In this document: one piece after another, positions 24,160 through 31,860 of the stretch
How the letters are laid out: each line of letters starts with the position of its first letter
Position numbering within the stretch: the stretch's first letter is position 1
From: Anaerostipes faecalis
GTDB taxonomy: Bacteria > Bacillota > Clostridia > Lachnospirales > Lachnospiraceae
Direction of reading: 5' to 3'
DNA length: 64,000 nt
NCBI RefSeq assembly: GCF_018982945.1
Contig: NZ_JABRXE010000005.1
Location: 1 to 64,000 of the forward strand
Notes under the pieces: generated by a model
Databases searched by the model: none
The model's input: the letters and a program-made list of their open reading frames with translations, nothing else
What the model was told of the DNA's origin: nothing
Program-made: the position numbers and the translations under genes

Positions 24160-25644
24160 TTATTGCTGTTTTTCCGTGGTTTTTTTTGTTTCCTGTTTTG
24201 CTGCTGTAGTTGTAGCACTTGTAGTCTTTTTACTCTCAGTTGTCTTTTGATCTTTTTTATTCTCGGTTGTCTTCTGATCCTTTTTCTTCTTTTTATCTTC
24301 TTTCTGTTTTGTACCTTCCCTATAAGTGGCAGGTGTTGCCATATAAGAAGATGTATTAAAGACTTTCTTTGATTTCTGTTTTCCGTTTATCTTAACGATT
24401 TTCCATAATCTGGCAGTATATCCGGTATGTCCTGACTGTTCAAGAATCTTTTGTCCTTTTTCCAGAGTAGGATCTTGTATGATTTTTTCTCCTGTACTTT
24501 CTTTTACAGAAGTTGTCTCTGAAACAAATTCTACCGTACGGTCCGGATCTTCCTTGATTCCATATACTGTAAAAGTAATCGTTGATCCGTTTGCATGTCC
24601 TTCAATATAAACAGGAAAATCATTCTGATTTTCAAATTTCATATCCTTATAAGTCCCTGCAATTGCTGCATCTGCAGAACGTGGAACATAATGAACTGTC
24701 ATAGAATGAGGATGACGTTCTTTAATTTTAAGCTCTGCACGGATCACCGCATTATATAAAGTTGTTGAAACCTGACAGATTCCTCCACCATATGTCTGAA
24801 CAGTCTGTCCGTTTTCATAAGATCCTGCTAAAGCATATCCATTTTCTGCTGTAAACGGAGACACAGTCTCATATACAGAAAACGTTTCCCCTGGATATAT
24901 TACTTTTCCATTAATCTTGCTGGCTCCATTTGCCACATTGACTTTACGTCCATATGGAGAAGAACCATACTCAGTTGTATAAGTTCCCATAACATCCTTG
25001 ATTTTCTTCAGATCTTCAGATGTATATTTTGCTTTTTTCTTGGATACTTCCAGCTTTGCTTTCGTTTTGTTACTTTCAATAGCCTTCTTAAAATTCTTGA
25101 AAGTAGCATCCATTTTCAGTGTATATCCTGTTTTTTCTTTCTGAACTATAAATTTACCATTTTTTCTTTTGACTGTGGCATTTTTGGGTGCTGTAATAAT
25201 GTTTTTTGTAATCTTTGTCAGTTTCTTCTCAAAAACAGCTTTATCATAATTCCGATACACACCGACCATATGCTTATCTTCTTTTACTATTGAATATTTA
25301 TGAAAAATATTTCCACTTCTTCCAAGAGCATATGCCTCTTCTGCCGTTTTTTCTGAATCAGGAATAGCTCCCAGCTGTTCAATAGAAGCTTCTGTTTCTT
25401 CATCATCTATATATAATGTAATCTTTTCTTTATGAAGTTTTTTAATATGATTTTCTACTGCTTTCTGAGCCTCCTCTTTTGTCATTCCTCCAAGATTGAC
25501 ACCGTCACACTCAACGCCATCAATAATACGTCCTTCAGTTACTGCTCCTTTTACTGTCATATTAAGATATAACATGACTCCAAGAACCAGAATAATAATT
25601 CCGCCTGCTATTAGTCCTATTCTCTTTTTCATTTTAATTCTCAT
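24160..25644 (-). CDS. VanW-family protein with peptidoglycan-binding-like domain
   Basis: A 494-residue secreted or membrane-anchored protein. A signal anchor covers residues 8-28, a PG_binding_4-type region about 60-230 (YALGRSGN is typical), and the VanW block about 240-360 (GASKINGKVIYPGETFSVYETVSPF, YALAGSYENGQTV, GGGICQVSTTLYNAVI). The last 45 residues are low-complexity Lys/Thr/Gln, suited to wall contact. VanW is an accessory of some vancomycin clusters, but no resistance ligase is here. The start is uncertain: ATG at 25644 nearly touches AAGGGG, the ATG four codons later is 13 bases away. Confidence 0.85.
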   Translation of the reverse strand: MRIKMKKRIGLIAGGIIILVLGVMLYLNMTVKGAVTEGRIIDGVECDGVNLGGMTKEEAQKAVENHIKKLHKEKITLYIDDEETEASIEQLGAIPDSEKTAEEAYALGRSGNIFHKYSIVKEDKHMVGVYRNYDKAVFEKKLTKITKNIITAPKNATVKRKNGKFIVQKEKTGYTLKMDATFKNFKKAIESNKTKAKLEVSKKKAKYTSEDLKKIKDVMGTYTTEYGSSPYGRKVNVANGASKINGKVIYPGETFSVYETVSPFTAENGYALAGSYENGQTVQTYGGGICQVSTTLYNAVIRAELKIKERHPHSMTVHYVPRSADAAIAGTYKDMKFENQNDFPVYIEGHANGSTITFTVYGIKEDPDRTVEFVSETTSVKESTGEKIIQDPTLEKGQKILEQSGHTGYTARLWKIVKINGKQKSKKVFNTSSYMATPATYREGTKQKEDKKKKKDQKTTENKKDQKTTESKKTTSATTTAAKQETKKTTEKQQ

Positions 25645-25665
25645 TCCCCTTCTAATTATAGATAC

Positions 25666-25758
25666 TTACATCATTAATGCTCCAGCAACTGTCGTTACTA
25701 CCATAACCGCAATCAGCAGAAGCGCAATAACCGTAATTATCATTTTTTGTTTCTTCAT
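25666..25758 (-). CDS. 30-residue single-pass membrane peptide
   Basis: A short frame encodes MKKQKMIITVIALLLI followed by further hydrophobic residues ending AGALMM: a KKxK start and one membrane helix. GGAG lies 10 bases before the ATG, and the ATG overlaps the upstream exonuclease stop codon as ATGA, a classic coupling arrangement. It is followed by the VanW-family gene. No function can be assigned; small size and coupling suggest a modulator of a membrane partner. It is too short for most gene callers. Confidence 0.6.
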   Translation of the reverse strand: MKKQKMIITVIALLLIAVMVVTTVAGALMM

Positions 25759-26462
25759 TTTCTCATCACTCCATAATTTAAAATAATGCTATCAATTTTT
25801 CGTGACGCCTCACTTTGCGACATCATATCAATATTAACAGTGTCCCTTATTGTATGATATTTCATTAGTTCCTTCAAGTACCGTTTTTGCTTTTCCGTAA
25901 TCGGACGTTCTTTTTTTACCCGATACTGAAGCTGCTTTGGATTAAATACTTCTTTTTCTTCCGGAAATTCTTTTTTCATCTGTTCAAAGACCACAGCTGT
26001 TGCAAGAGCATCATCATAGGCTCTGTGAGCAGCCTCATTCACATAGTGATAATGTTCACATAAGGTCTCCAGCTTCTTGTTCTTAAGCTGTTTCAAAAGT
26101 TTTCTCGCTACAGCAAGTGTATCCACACCATCTCTTTCAAAAGATCTGGAAAAAGATTTTGCTGCAATCTTCATAAAGCTGTAATCAAACATCAGATTAT
26201 GCCCCAGGACAGGAAAACCTTCACTAAATTCCAGAAATCCTTCTACACCTTCTTTCAATGAAATCCCTTTTGCCAGCATTTCTCTGCTGATTCCTGTCAG
26301 CTGAATAATAAAATCACTGACTGGAACTTCAGGATATAAAATACAGTTATATTTTCCTATAATTCTGGAATCTCTAATCTTAACGGCTCCTATTTCAATC
26401 ATCTGATCCTTTTCAGGAGATAACCCGGTGGTTTCCAGGTCAAATGCAACATATTCTCTCAT
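25755..26462 (-). CDS. DEDDh 3'-5' exonuclease (DnaQ/PolC epsilon-like)
   Basis: The 235-residue protein carries a DnaQ-type exonuclease domain in residues 1-165: ExoI FDLETTGL, ExoII GHNLMFDYSF and ExoIII HRAYDDALATA, giving the metal-binding D-E-D-D and the catalytic histidine. About 70 further residues form a basic C-terminal region (PITEKQKRYLKELMKYH). It may proofread or degrade single-stranded DNA or RNA. It overlaps nth by four bases, supporting a repair context. Confidence 0.88.
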   Translation of the reverse strand: MREYVAFDLETTGLSPEKDQMIEIGAVKIRDSRIIGKYNCILYPEVPVSDFIIQLTGISREMLAKGISLKEGVEGFLEFSEGFPVLGHNLMFDYSFMKIAAKSFSRSFERDGVDTLAVARKLLKQLKNKKLETLCEHYHYVNEAAHRAYDDALATAVVFEQMKKEFPEEKEVFNPKQLQYRVKKERPITEKQKRYLKELMKYHTIRDTVNIDMMSQSEASRKIDSIILNYGVMRK

Positions 26463-27115
26463 TCCTTAACCTCACAGGATGGACATACAGACTGCAGTGT
26501 ACACTCTGCACATTTGGGTCTTCTTGCAATACAAATATTACGCCCATGGGTAATAATCTGGATATTATAAAGAATCCACTGTTCTTTTGGCAGAACTTTC
26601 ATCAAATCATGTTCTATTTTAACCGGATCTTCATTTTGGGTAAGACATAATAATCTGGATATTCGTTTCACGTGTGTGTCAACAACTATACTTGGCTCAT
26701 GGAATATATTTCCACGAATTACATTTGCTGTTTTCCGTCCGACTCCTGCAAGGCTTGTCAGCTCCTGGATATCAGACGGCACTTCTCCCTGATGTCTTTC
26801 TAACAGCTGCTTTGCACATGCAATCAGATTCTTTGCTTTATTTTTATAAAATCCGGTAGAATATATATCCTTCTCCATCTGACGAAGATCTGCGTCTGCA
26901 AATGCCTGAAGATCCGGATATTTAACAAAAAGCTCCTTTGTAACCTGATTGACTCTTTCATCAGTGCATTGCGCACTTAAGATCGTGGCAAATAAAAGCT
27001 GCCAGGGAGTTTCATAATTCAAATAACACTTGTACTCCATAGAATATGTCTCATTTAAAATATCACATATTTTCTGCACTCTTGCCTTTGTAATCCTTTT
27101 TGACACCTTTGCCAT
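26459..27115 (-). CDS. nth: Endonuclease III (DNA glycosylase/AP lyase)
   Basis: A 218-residue base-excision repair enzyme for oxidized pyrimidines. The helix-hairpin-helix LAGVGRKTANVI holds the catalytic lysine, and VDTHVKRIS holds the catalytic aspartate. The C-terminal C-x6-C-x2-C-x5-C (CIARRPKCAECTLQSVC) binds a [4Fe-4S] cluster. It is the first gene of the minus-strand run and divergent from the HAD genes. Confidence 0.95.
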   Translation of the reverse strand: MAKVSKRITKARVQKICDILNETYSMEYKCYLNYETPWQLLFATILSAQCTDERVNQVTKELFVKYPDLQAFADADLRQMEKDIYSTGFYKNKAKNLIACAKQLLERHQGEVPSDIQELTSLAGVGRKTANVIRGNIFHEPSIVVDTHVKRISRLLCLTQNEDPVKIEHDLMKVLPKEQWILYNIQIITHGRNICIARRPKCAECTLQSVCPSCEVKE

Positions 27116-27237
27116 ACAGTTTACTCCTTATATATCGTATCTTTTTATTATACACAAATGAATGTTCTCCCTCAAGGTACTTTCCTCTATATTTTTTGTA
27201 CAATTTATGATACCATGAGCAAAAGGAGGATATAAAA

Positions 27238-28107
27238 ATGATTGAATTAATCGTTTCTGACCTGGATGATACATTACTAAATAACCAAAAACAAATTTCT
27301 CCAAGGACAGTATCTGCATTAAAACAACTTCAAAAAGCAGGAATCGGTTTCCTTTTAAATACGGAACGAGAATATGATGATGTAAAACCAATTCTAGATG
27401 CTGCCGATATTCAATGTGATATGATCTGCTCTGGCGGTTCCTGTTTTTTCAATCAAACCGGTAAGCAGAACAAAGCTTCATATATTCCTGCAGAGACGCT
27501 GCCACCGCTTTTGCGTCTATTTGGAAAAAACCGTATTTTTTATGAAATATACAGCACCCGCGGACGTTGTATTTTAGCCTCAAAACAGGCTTACGAAACA
27601 TATTTGACAGGAGAAAAGATTCCTGGATTACTGATGGAAACCAAAGATTTTGAAATAACCCAGGAACAATATGATACATTAATAGAAGAGACTCTTTTCT
27701 ATGACAACGGCGAGCTTCTGCTAAAAGAGAATCCCGAAATCGTTAAAGTTGTTTCTCATTCCAATGACATATGGAAACTTCGTCATTTAAAACAGGATCT
27801 AGAAATATCTTTTCCTGACCTTGCCATTATCGGAGAATCACCTTATCACATTGAGGTTAATCATACGGATGCCTTAAAAGGTATAGCTCTCCAAAAATAC
27901 ATTAAACACCAAAAATTGTCTTTAAAAGACACATTAGTTATTGGCAATGGCGAAAATGATTATTCCATGTTAGCTCTTCCATATGTAAAAAGTGTTGCCA
28001 TGGGCAACGCTGTCCCTATTATAAAAGATATTTGCGAATATTCCACAAAAAATAATACCGAAGATGGAGTTGCTGTTGTGTTAGAACATGTAATTTCTTC
28101 TATATAA
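27238..28107 (+). CDS. Cof-type HAD hydrolase 1
   Basis: The 289-residue HAD phosphatase (type IIB cap) has motif I VSDLDDTLLNN with the nucleophile Asp, motif II around ICSGG, and motif IV GNGENDYSMLALP. It is one of three tandem paralogues with the same layout. Substrates of Cof proteins are sugar phosphates or cofactor phosphates. AAAGGAGG lies about seven bases upstream. A hairpin after it (CCTCATG / CATGAGG, 28122-28155) followed by T-rich sequence may end transcription. Confidence 0.9.
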   Translation: MIELIVSDLDDTLLNNQKQISPRTVSALKQLQKAGIGFLLNTEREYDDVKPILDAADIQCDMICSGGSCFFNQTGKQNKASYIPAETLPPLLRLFGKNRIFYEIYSTRGRCILASKQAYETYLTGEKIPGLLMETKDFEITQEQYDTLIEETLFYDNGELLLKENPEIVKVVSHSNDIWKLRHLKQDLEISFPDLAIIGESPYHIEVNHTDALKGIALQKYIKHQKLSLKDTLVIGNGENDYSMLALPYVKSVAMGNAVPIIKDICEYSTKNNTEDGVAVVLEHVISSI

Positions 28108-28118
28108 TAATAAACCTT

Positions 28119-28164
28119 CTTCTATCCTCATGGATGCTTAAATATTCATGAGGATTTCTTTTAT
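28119..28164 (+). terminator. Terminator after HAD hydrolase 1
   Basis: The arms ATCCTCATG and CATGAGGAT flank a 15-base loop and are followed by TTCTTTTATTT. Confidence 0.7.
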
Positions 28165-28253
28165 TTATAATATTACTATTATTTAACACTTCCTTTATTC
28201 TGATTTTTTATTTCCGTGTTAGGATATTTTCAGAGTAAATAGGAGGAATGAAA

Positions 28254-29168
28254 ATGATTCGTTTAATTGCAGCCGATATGGATGGTACTCTTCTTCATAG
28301 TAATGGCTATATAACAAAAAAAACTGCTGATATAATCCATAAAATTCAGAAAAGTGGATTTGAATTTATCGTAAATACGGGAAGAGATTATTATAGTGCA
28401 AAAAAAGAACTGGATGCGGCAAAAATCACCTGTGACATGATATGTAACAGTGGTGCATGTACCTATGACTGTTTTGGCAATCCTTTTCATATTGTCTCCA
28501 TTCCTAAAAGTACCGCTAAAAAAATACTGGAAATCTTTCAGCGTCATCATGCCTTTGCCGACATCTCCACTGATTATGGAAAAACATCGATAGAAAATCC
28601 TGAGGCACTTCTAAAATATTATAAAAATGAGGTATTTCCAGCTTCTAAGGCTGAACATAAGGTTTACTTTAAGACACCCGCTGATTTTAAACAAATGACA
28701 GACAGAGTCCGTTATTTTGATAACGCTCTTTCTCTTCTGGGCAGTGAGACTCCTATATATAAGATTTCAACTACATTTCTCAACCAAGAAAAAATCCAAC
28801 AGCTTAGACAGGAAATTGAAAAACTCCCTGGACTTCATATTGCCTCCACTGCCCAGACTAATCTAGAAATCAGCCAGGAGAAGGCTCAAAAAGGATACGC
28901 TCTCATGCAATATGCAAAACACCGTTCCATTGATCCTTCCGAAATTCTTGCTATTGGTGACAGCGAAAATGATTATTCCATGCTTTCTCTTAACCTTGGA
29001 CAGACTGTTGCCATGGCAAACGCAGATGAAATGATTCATAACATTTGTTCTTCACAAACACTTTCCAATGATCAAGATGGTGTTGCCGTAATACTTGAAG
29101 GATTATTAATCGAGCGCTGTTTCTATGAAATGCATTGGCGTCATGCAGATTACTCCCTTATTTCATGA
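28254..29168 (+). CDS. Cof-type HAD hydrolase 2
   Basis: This 304-residue paralogue has motif I AADMDGTLLHS and motif IV GDSENDYSMLSL. It differs mainly in the cap. It has a longer C-terminal tail (about residues 284-304, CFYEMHWRHADYSLIS) than its neighbours. The start is set at 28254 because AGGAGG is seven bases upstream; the ATG two codons earlier lies within the spacer. Confidence 0.9.
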   Translation: MIRLIAADMDGTLLHSNGYITKKTADIIHKIQKSGFEFIVNTGRDYYSAKKELDAAKITCDMICNSGACTYDCFGNPFHIVSIPKSTAKKILEIFQRHHAFADISTDYGKTSIENPEALLKYYKNEVFPASKAEHKVYFKTPADFKQMTDRVRYFDNALSLLGSETPIYKISTTFLNQEKIQQLRQEIEKLPGLHIASTAQTNLEISQEKAQKGYALMQYAKHRSIDPSEILAIGDSENDYSMLSLNLGQTVAMANADEMIHNICSSQTLSNDQDGVAVILEGLLIERCFYEMHWRHADYSLIS

Positions 29169-29245
29169 CTTTTTTATTTGACTTCTAATTTATCTGTGAT
29201 AGTATAAATAATGATTTGGTCAAACAATAAAGGAGGTTTTAATAA

Positions 29246-30136
29246 ATGATTCGATTAGTTGCATCAGATATGGATGGCACATTACTTGACAGCTATAGAC
29301 AGATCACTGAGGAAAATATTTCTGCCATTAAAGAACTGCAAAACAATGGTATTAATTTTATAATCAATACAGGACGTGAATATCAGAATGTTATGGAAAT
29401 TCTTGATAAAGCTGGTCTTAAATGTGATATGCTCTGCACCAATGGTGCCTGTGGATGTGATCAGAATGGTAACATTTTATTCCAGCACTTTATTCCAAAA
29501 GAAACTGTAAAAAAGATTTTTTCTATTTTCCGTGACTTTGATCTGGTTCCGACTCCATTTTCTCAGGATGGACGCCTTTCCATTCTCTCTAAAGAAGAAA
29601 TGCGTCAATACATAAAAGATGTCATGGTACCTGCAATGCAAATCAATCATCCCGACTTTCAATATACACCATCAGATTTCCAGGAGCTTCTTGACAACTG
29701 CATTTATGTTGATGGAACTGAAGAACTGTTAAACGGCACCCATCATAACATACTGAAAATTATTTCTCAGTCCCTGAATCCGGATTCTCTGGTTCAGCTG
29801 CGTACTCGTTTAGAGCAGGAACTTCCTGAGCTTGCTGTGGTTTCAACTGTACCTACTGATATTGAAATCACCTCAAAAAATGCACAAAAAGGAATTGCTT
29901 TGATGGAATATGCAAAAGAAAAAGGTTATACTCCAGATGAAATAGTTGCCATAGGTGATAGTGAAAATGACTATTCCATGCTTTCAATTCCTGGTTTACA
30001 TTCTGTAGCCATGGAAAATGCAGCTCCTATGATACAGGATATCTGTGTTTATCGTACCCGTGCCAATACAAATGATGGAATTGCTTATATTATTAAATGT
30101 ATTCTGGCAGATCGTGAAAATTTTGAACTGCTTTAA
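29246..30136 (+). CDS. Cof-type HAD hydrolase 3
   Basis: This 296-residue paralogue has motif I ASDMDGTLLDS and motif IV GDSENDYSMLSI. AAAGGAGG precedes the ATG by about 10 bases. A short gap of 77 bases separates it from gene 2 and contains a TTGACT/TATAAA-like pair, so it may have its own promoter. The three genes probably arose by duplication. Confidence 0.9.
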   Translation: MIRLVASDMDGTLLDSYRQITEENISAIKELQNNGINFIINTGREYQNVMEILDKAGLKCDMLCTNGACGCDQNGNILFQHFIPKETVKKIFSIFRDFDLVPTPFSQDGRLSILSKEEMRQYIKDVMVPAMQINHPDFQYTPSDFQELLDNCIYVDGTEELLNGTHHNILKIISQSLNPDSLVQLRTRLEQELPELAVVSTVPTDIEITSKNAQKGIALMEYAKEKGYTPDEIVAIGDSENDYSMLSIPGLHSVAMENAAPMIQDICVYRTRANTNDGIAYIIKCILADRENFELL

Positions 30137-30151
30137 TTATGAGATAAAGTT

Positions 30152-30190
30152 AAAAATGCCCATGAAATTATTCATGAGGCATTTTTTTTG
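30152..30190. terminator. Terminator shared by HAD 3 and pyruvate-kinase-like genes
   Basis: The inverted repeat AAAATGCCCATGAA / TTCATGAGGCATTTTTTTT has T-runs on both strands. It overlaps the last codons of the convergent pyruvate kinase-like gene. Confidence 0.8.
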
Positions 30191-31166
30191 CTATCCTTTC
30201 AGCTTCTCTTCCCGTATTTACCAGCATACTCATTGCTTCTGCCGGATATTTTCCTGCTGCTGTTTCTCCCGTCAGCATCACAGCAGATGCTCCCTGCATG
30301 ACAGCCTGAAAAATATCATTTACCTCTGCTCTGGTAGGATAAGGAAGCTCAATCATTGAATTCAGCATTTGAGTAACTACCATAAATTTTCTGCCAGATA
30401 CCTTACACTTTTCTGCAATTTGATATTGTATTGCCGGCAGCTTGTAAAGCGGCATGGCATTTCCAAGATCACCTCGTGCAATAACAATATAATCGCTATA
30501 TGGTATCAGTTCATCTAAATGATCTACTCCCTGCATATTTTCAATCTTGGCAAATATCCGGACTCCTGGACAGCCCGCCTGTTTTAACGCTTCCCTGAGA
30601 TTTATCAAATCTTCTTTCCCCCGTACAAAAGGAAGCATAACATCTGTGACTCCAAATTTCCTGGCATCAAACAGATTATCCATATCCTGCTTCGTAAGAG
30701 TAGGATTGTTTATTTCGCATCCTGGCAAAGCAATACTCTTTCTGGAAGTCAAAAAGCCACCACATAATACATGACATTTAACACTTGTTTCATCTATCGA
30801 ATCTAAAACCTCCAGTTGAATTTTTCCATCGTCCAGTAAAATTCTTTGTCCTTTATTTAAAAAAGGCAGAATTATCTCCGGAATCTGGATTTGTCCATCT
30901 CCTAATATTATTTCTTTTCCTTCTTCTAAGATCATCTCTGCAGGCAGATTCCCAATTCTAAGTTCCGGTCCCTGCAGATCAATCATTAAACAAGGTTCTT
31001 TCCCCTGTTCTTTTGAAGCTTCCTGATAGTGAATAACTCCCTGTCGACTTTCTTTTAATGATCTATGAGACAGATTCAGACGAATCCCGGTCATTCCTGC
31101 CTGAATCATTTTCTCCAATGTCTCGGTTTCCCAGCAGGAAGGTCCCAAAGTTCCATAATATTCCAT
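30168..31166 (-). CDS. Pyruvate kinase-like protein, barrel domain only
   Basis: The 332-residue protein covers the TIM barrel and B domain of pyruvate kinase and stops before the C-terminal allosteric domain (usual length 470 or more). Key residues are largely kept: RLNLSHRS, KIEN (active-site Lys and metal Glu), ARGDLG (metal Asp), the Thr in VVTQMLNSM, and MLTGETAAGKYP. The usual VEIP after ARGDLG is NAMP. It may be a catalytic minimal enzyme or a relative with another substrate. The genome probably has a canonical pyk elsewhere; that cannot be checked here. Confidence 0.75.
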   Translation of the reverse strand: MEYYGTLGPSCWETETLEKMIQAGMTGIRLNLSHRSLKESRQGVIHYQEASKEQGKEPCLMIDLQGPELRIGNLPAEMILEEGKEIILGDGQIQIPEIILPFLNKGQRILLDDGKIQLEVLDSIDETSVKCHVLCGGFLTSRKSIALPGCEINNPTLTKQDMDNLFDARKFGVTDVMLPFVRGKEDLINLREALKQAGCPGVRIFAKIENMQGVDHLDELIPYSDYIVIARGDLGNAMPLYKLPAIQYQIAEKCKVSGRKFMVVTQMLNSMIELPYPTRAEVNDIFQAVMQGASAVMLTGETAAGKYPAEAMSMLVNTGREAERIAKKMPHE

Positions 31167-31210
31167 AAAATTCCTTCTTCCCTCACTACAAATATACCAA
31201 TAAAAAATCT

Positions 31211-31681
31211 TTACGCTTTTGATTCTTTTCCTGAAATATGCTCCACTGTCAATTCCATAACCTCAGTCAATGGCAGTACTTTTTCAGAAAAAACATGTTC
31301 TTTTCCTTGTTCATATTGATTCATAATACATTTTAATGCCTTAATTTTTTCCTGTCCTTCAATAAAGCGAATTGTTCCATTTCCACAGACACTTTCATAT
31401 CTCATGGTGCTGTCACAGGCTTTTTCTCCCAACTCTAACTGATGTGTTGTGTGCATGGTAAAGGCCGCCTTTTCATTCCTTTTTATAAAATCAATTTTAG
31501 TTCCCTCTTTTGCAGAATGAAAATATAATTTCAATTCATCATTTTCCTGGCAGAATCCAAAACTTAACGGAATTACATAGGGAAATTCTTCACCATTAAG
31601 AGCCAGATTACAGCAGTCACATTTTTTCATGATATTTACTATTTTAACTTTATCAGTAATTTCCCGATCTTTTCTTCTCAT
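31211..31681 (-). CDS. Pyridoxamine 5'-phosphate oxidase-like flavoprotein (NimA-like)
   Basis: The 156-residue split-barrel protein has MRRKDREITDKVKI at the start, then CCNLALNGEEFPYVIPLSFGF, LYFHSAKEGTKIDFIKRN and a late YESVCGNGTIRF. These fit the FMN-binding PNPOx-like family that includes NimA nitroreductases. I start at 31681 because AAAGGAG is eight to nine bases upstream; the ATG at 31714 lies in the adjacent repeat. Nitroreductase activity is possible but not shown. Confidence 0.8.
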   Translation of the reverse strand: MRRKDREITDKVKIVNIMKKCDCCNLALNGEEFPYVIPLSFGFCQENDELKLYFHSAKEGTKIDFIKRNEKAAFTMHTTHQLELGEKACDSTMRYESVCGNGTIRFIEGQEKIKALKCIMNQYEQGKEHVFSEKVLPLTEVMELTVEHISGKESKA

Positions 31682-31704
31682 ATTCTGATTCTCCTTTTGT
31701 ACAT

Positions 31705-31774
31705 CTGGTCGCATCTTTCGCGGAACATTTATTATTACATAGGAAATTTAAAGGGATTTCCTATGTAATAATAA
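31705..31774. repeat. Dispersed intergenic palindrome, copy D
   Basis: The core CATCTGGTCGCATCTTTCGCGGAACA (31703-31727, shared almost exactly with copy A) is followed by the hairpin TTATTATTACATAGGAAAT / ATTTCCTATGTAATAATAA (31729-31774). It abuts the ileS terminator and immediately precedes the PNPOx ribosome binding site. Confidence 0.85.
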
Positions 31775-31824
31775 AACAACCTTCTGGCATTGTCCATATC
31801 ATAAGACATACCAGAAGGCTGTTA
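31774..31824 (-). terminator. Terminator of ileS
   Basis: On the minus strand, arms AACAGCCTTCTGGTATGTC and GACAATGCCAGAAGGTTGTT are followed by TTATTATT. Confidence 0.8.
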
Positions 31825-31860
31825 CAATTTATTTTATTATTGAATATAAGTAAAATTTCT

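Noticed and set aside
24140-24165. Hairpin CGATAACGC/GCGTTATTG near the end of the VanW-family gene as a terminator
   Set aside because: No T-run follows on the minus strand, and the next gene starts 40 bases on, so read-through seems likely.
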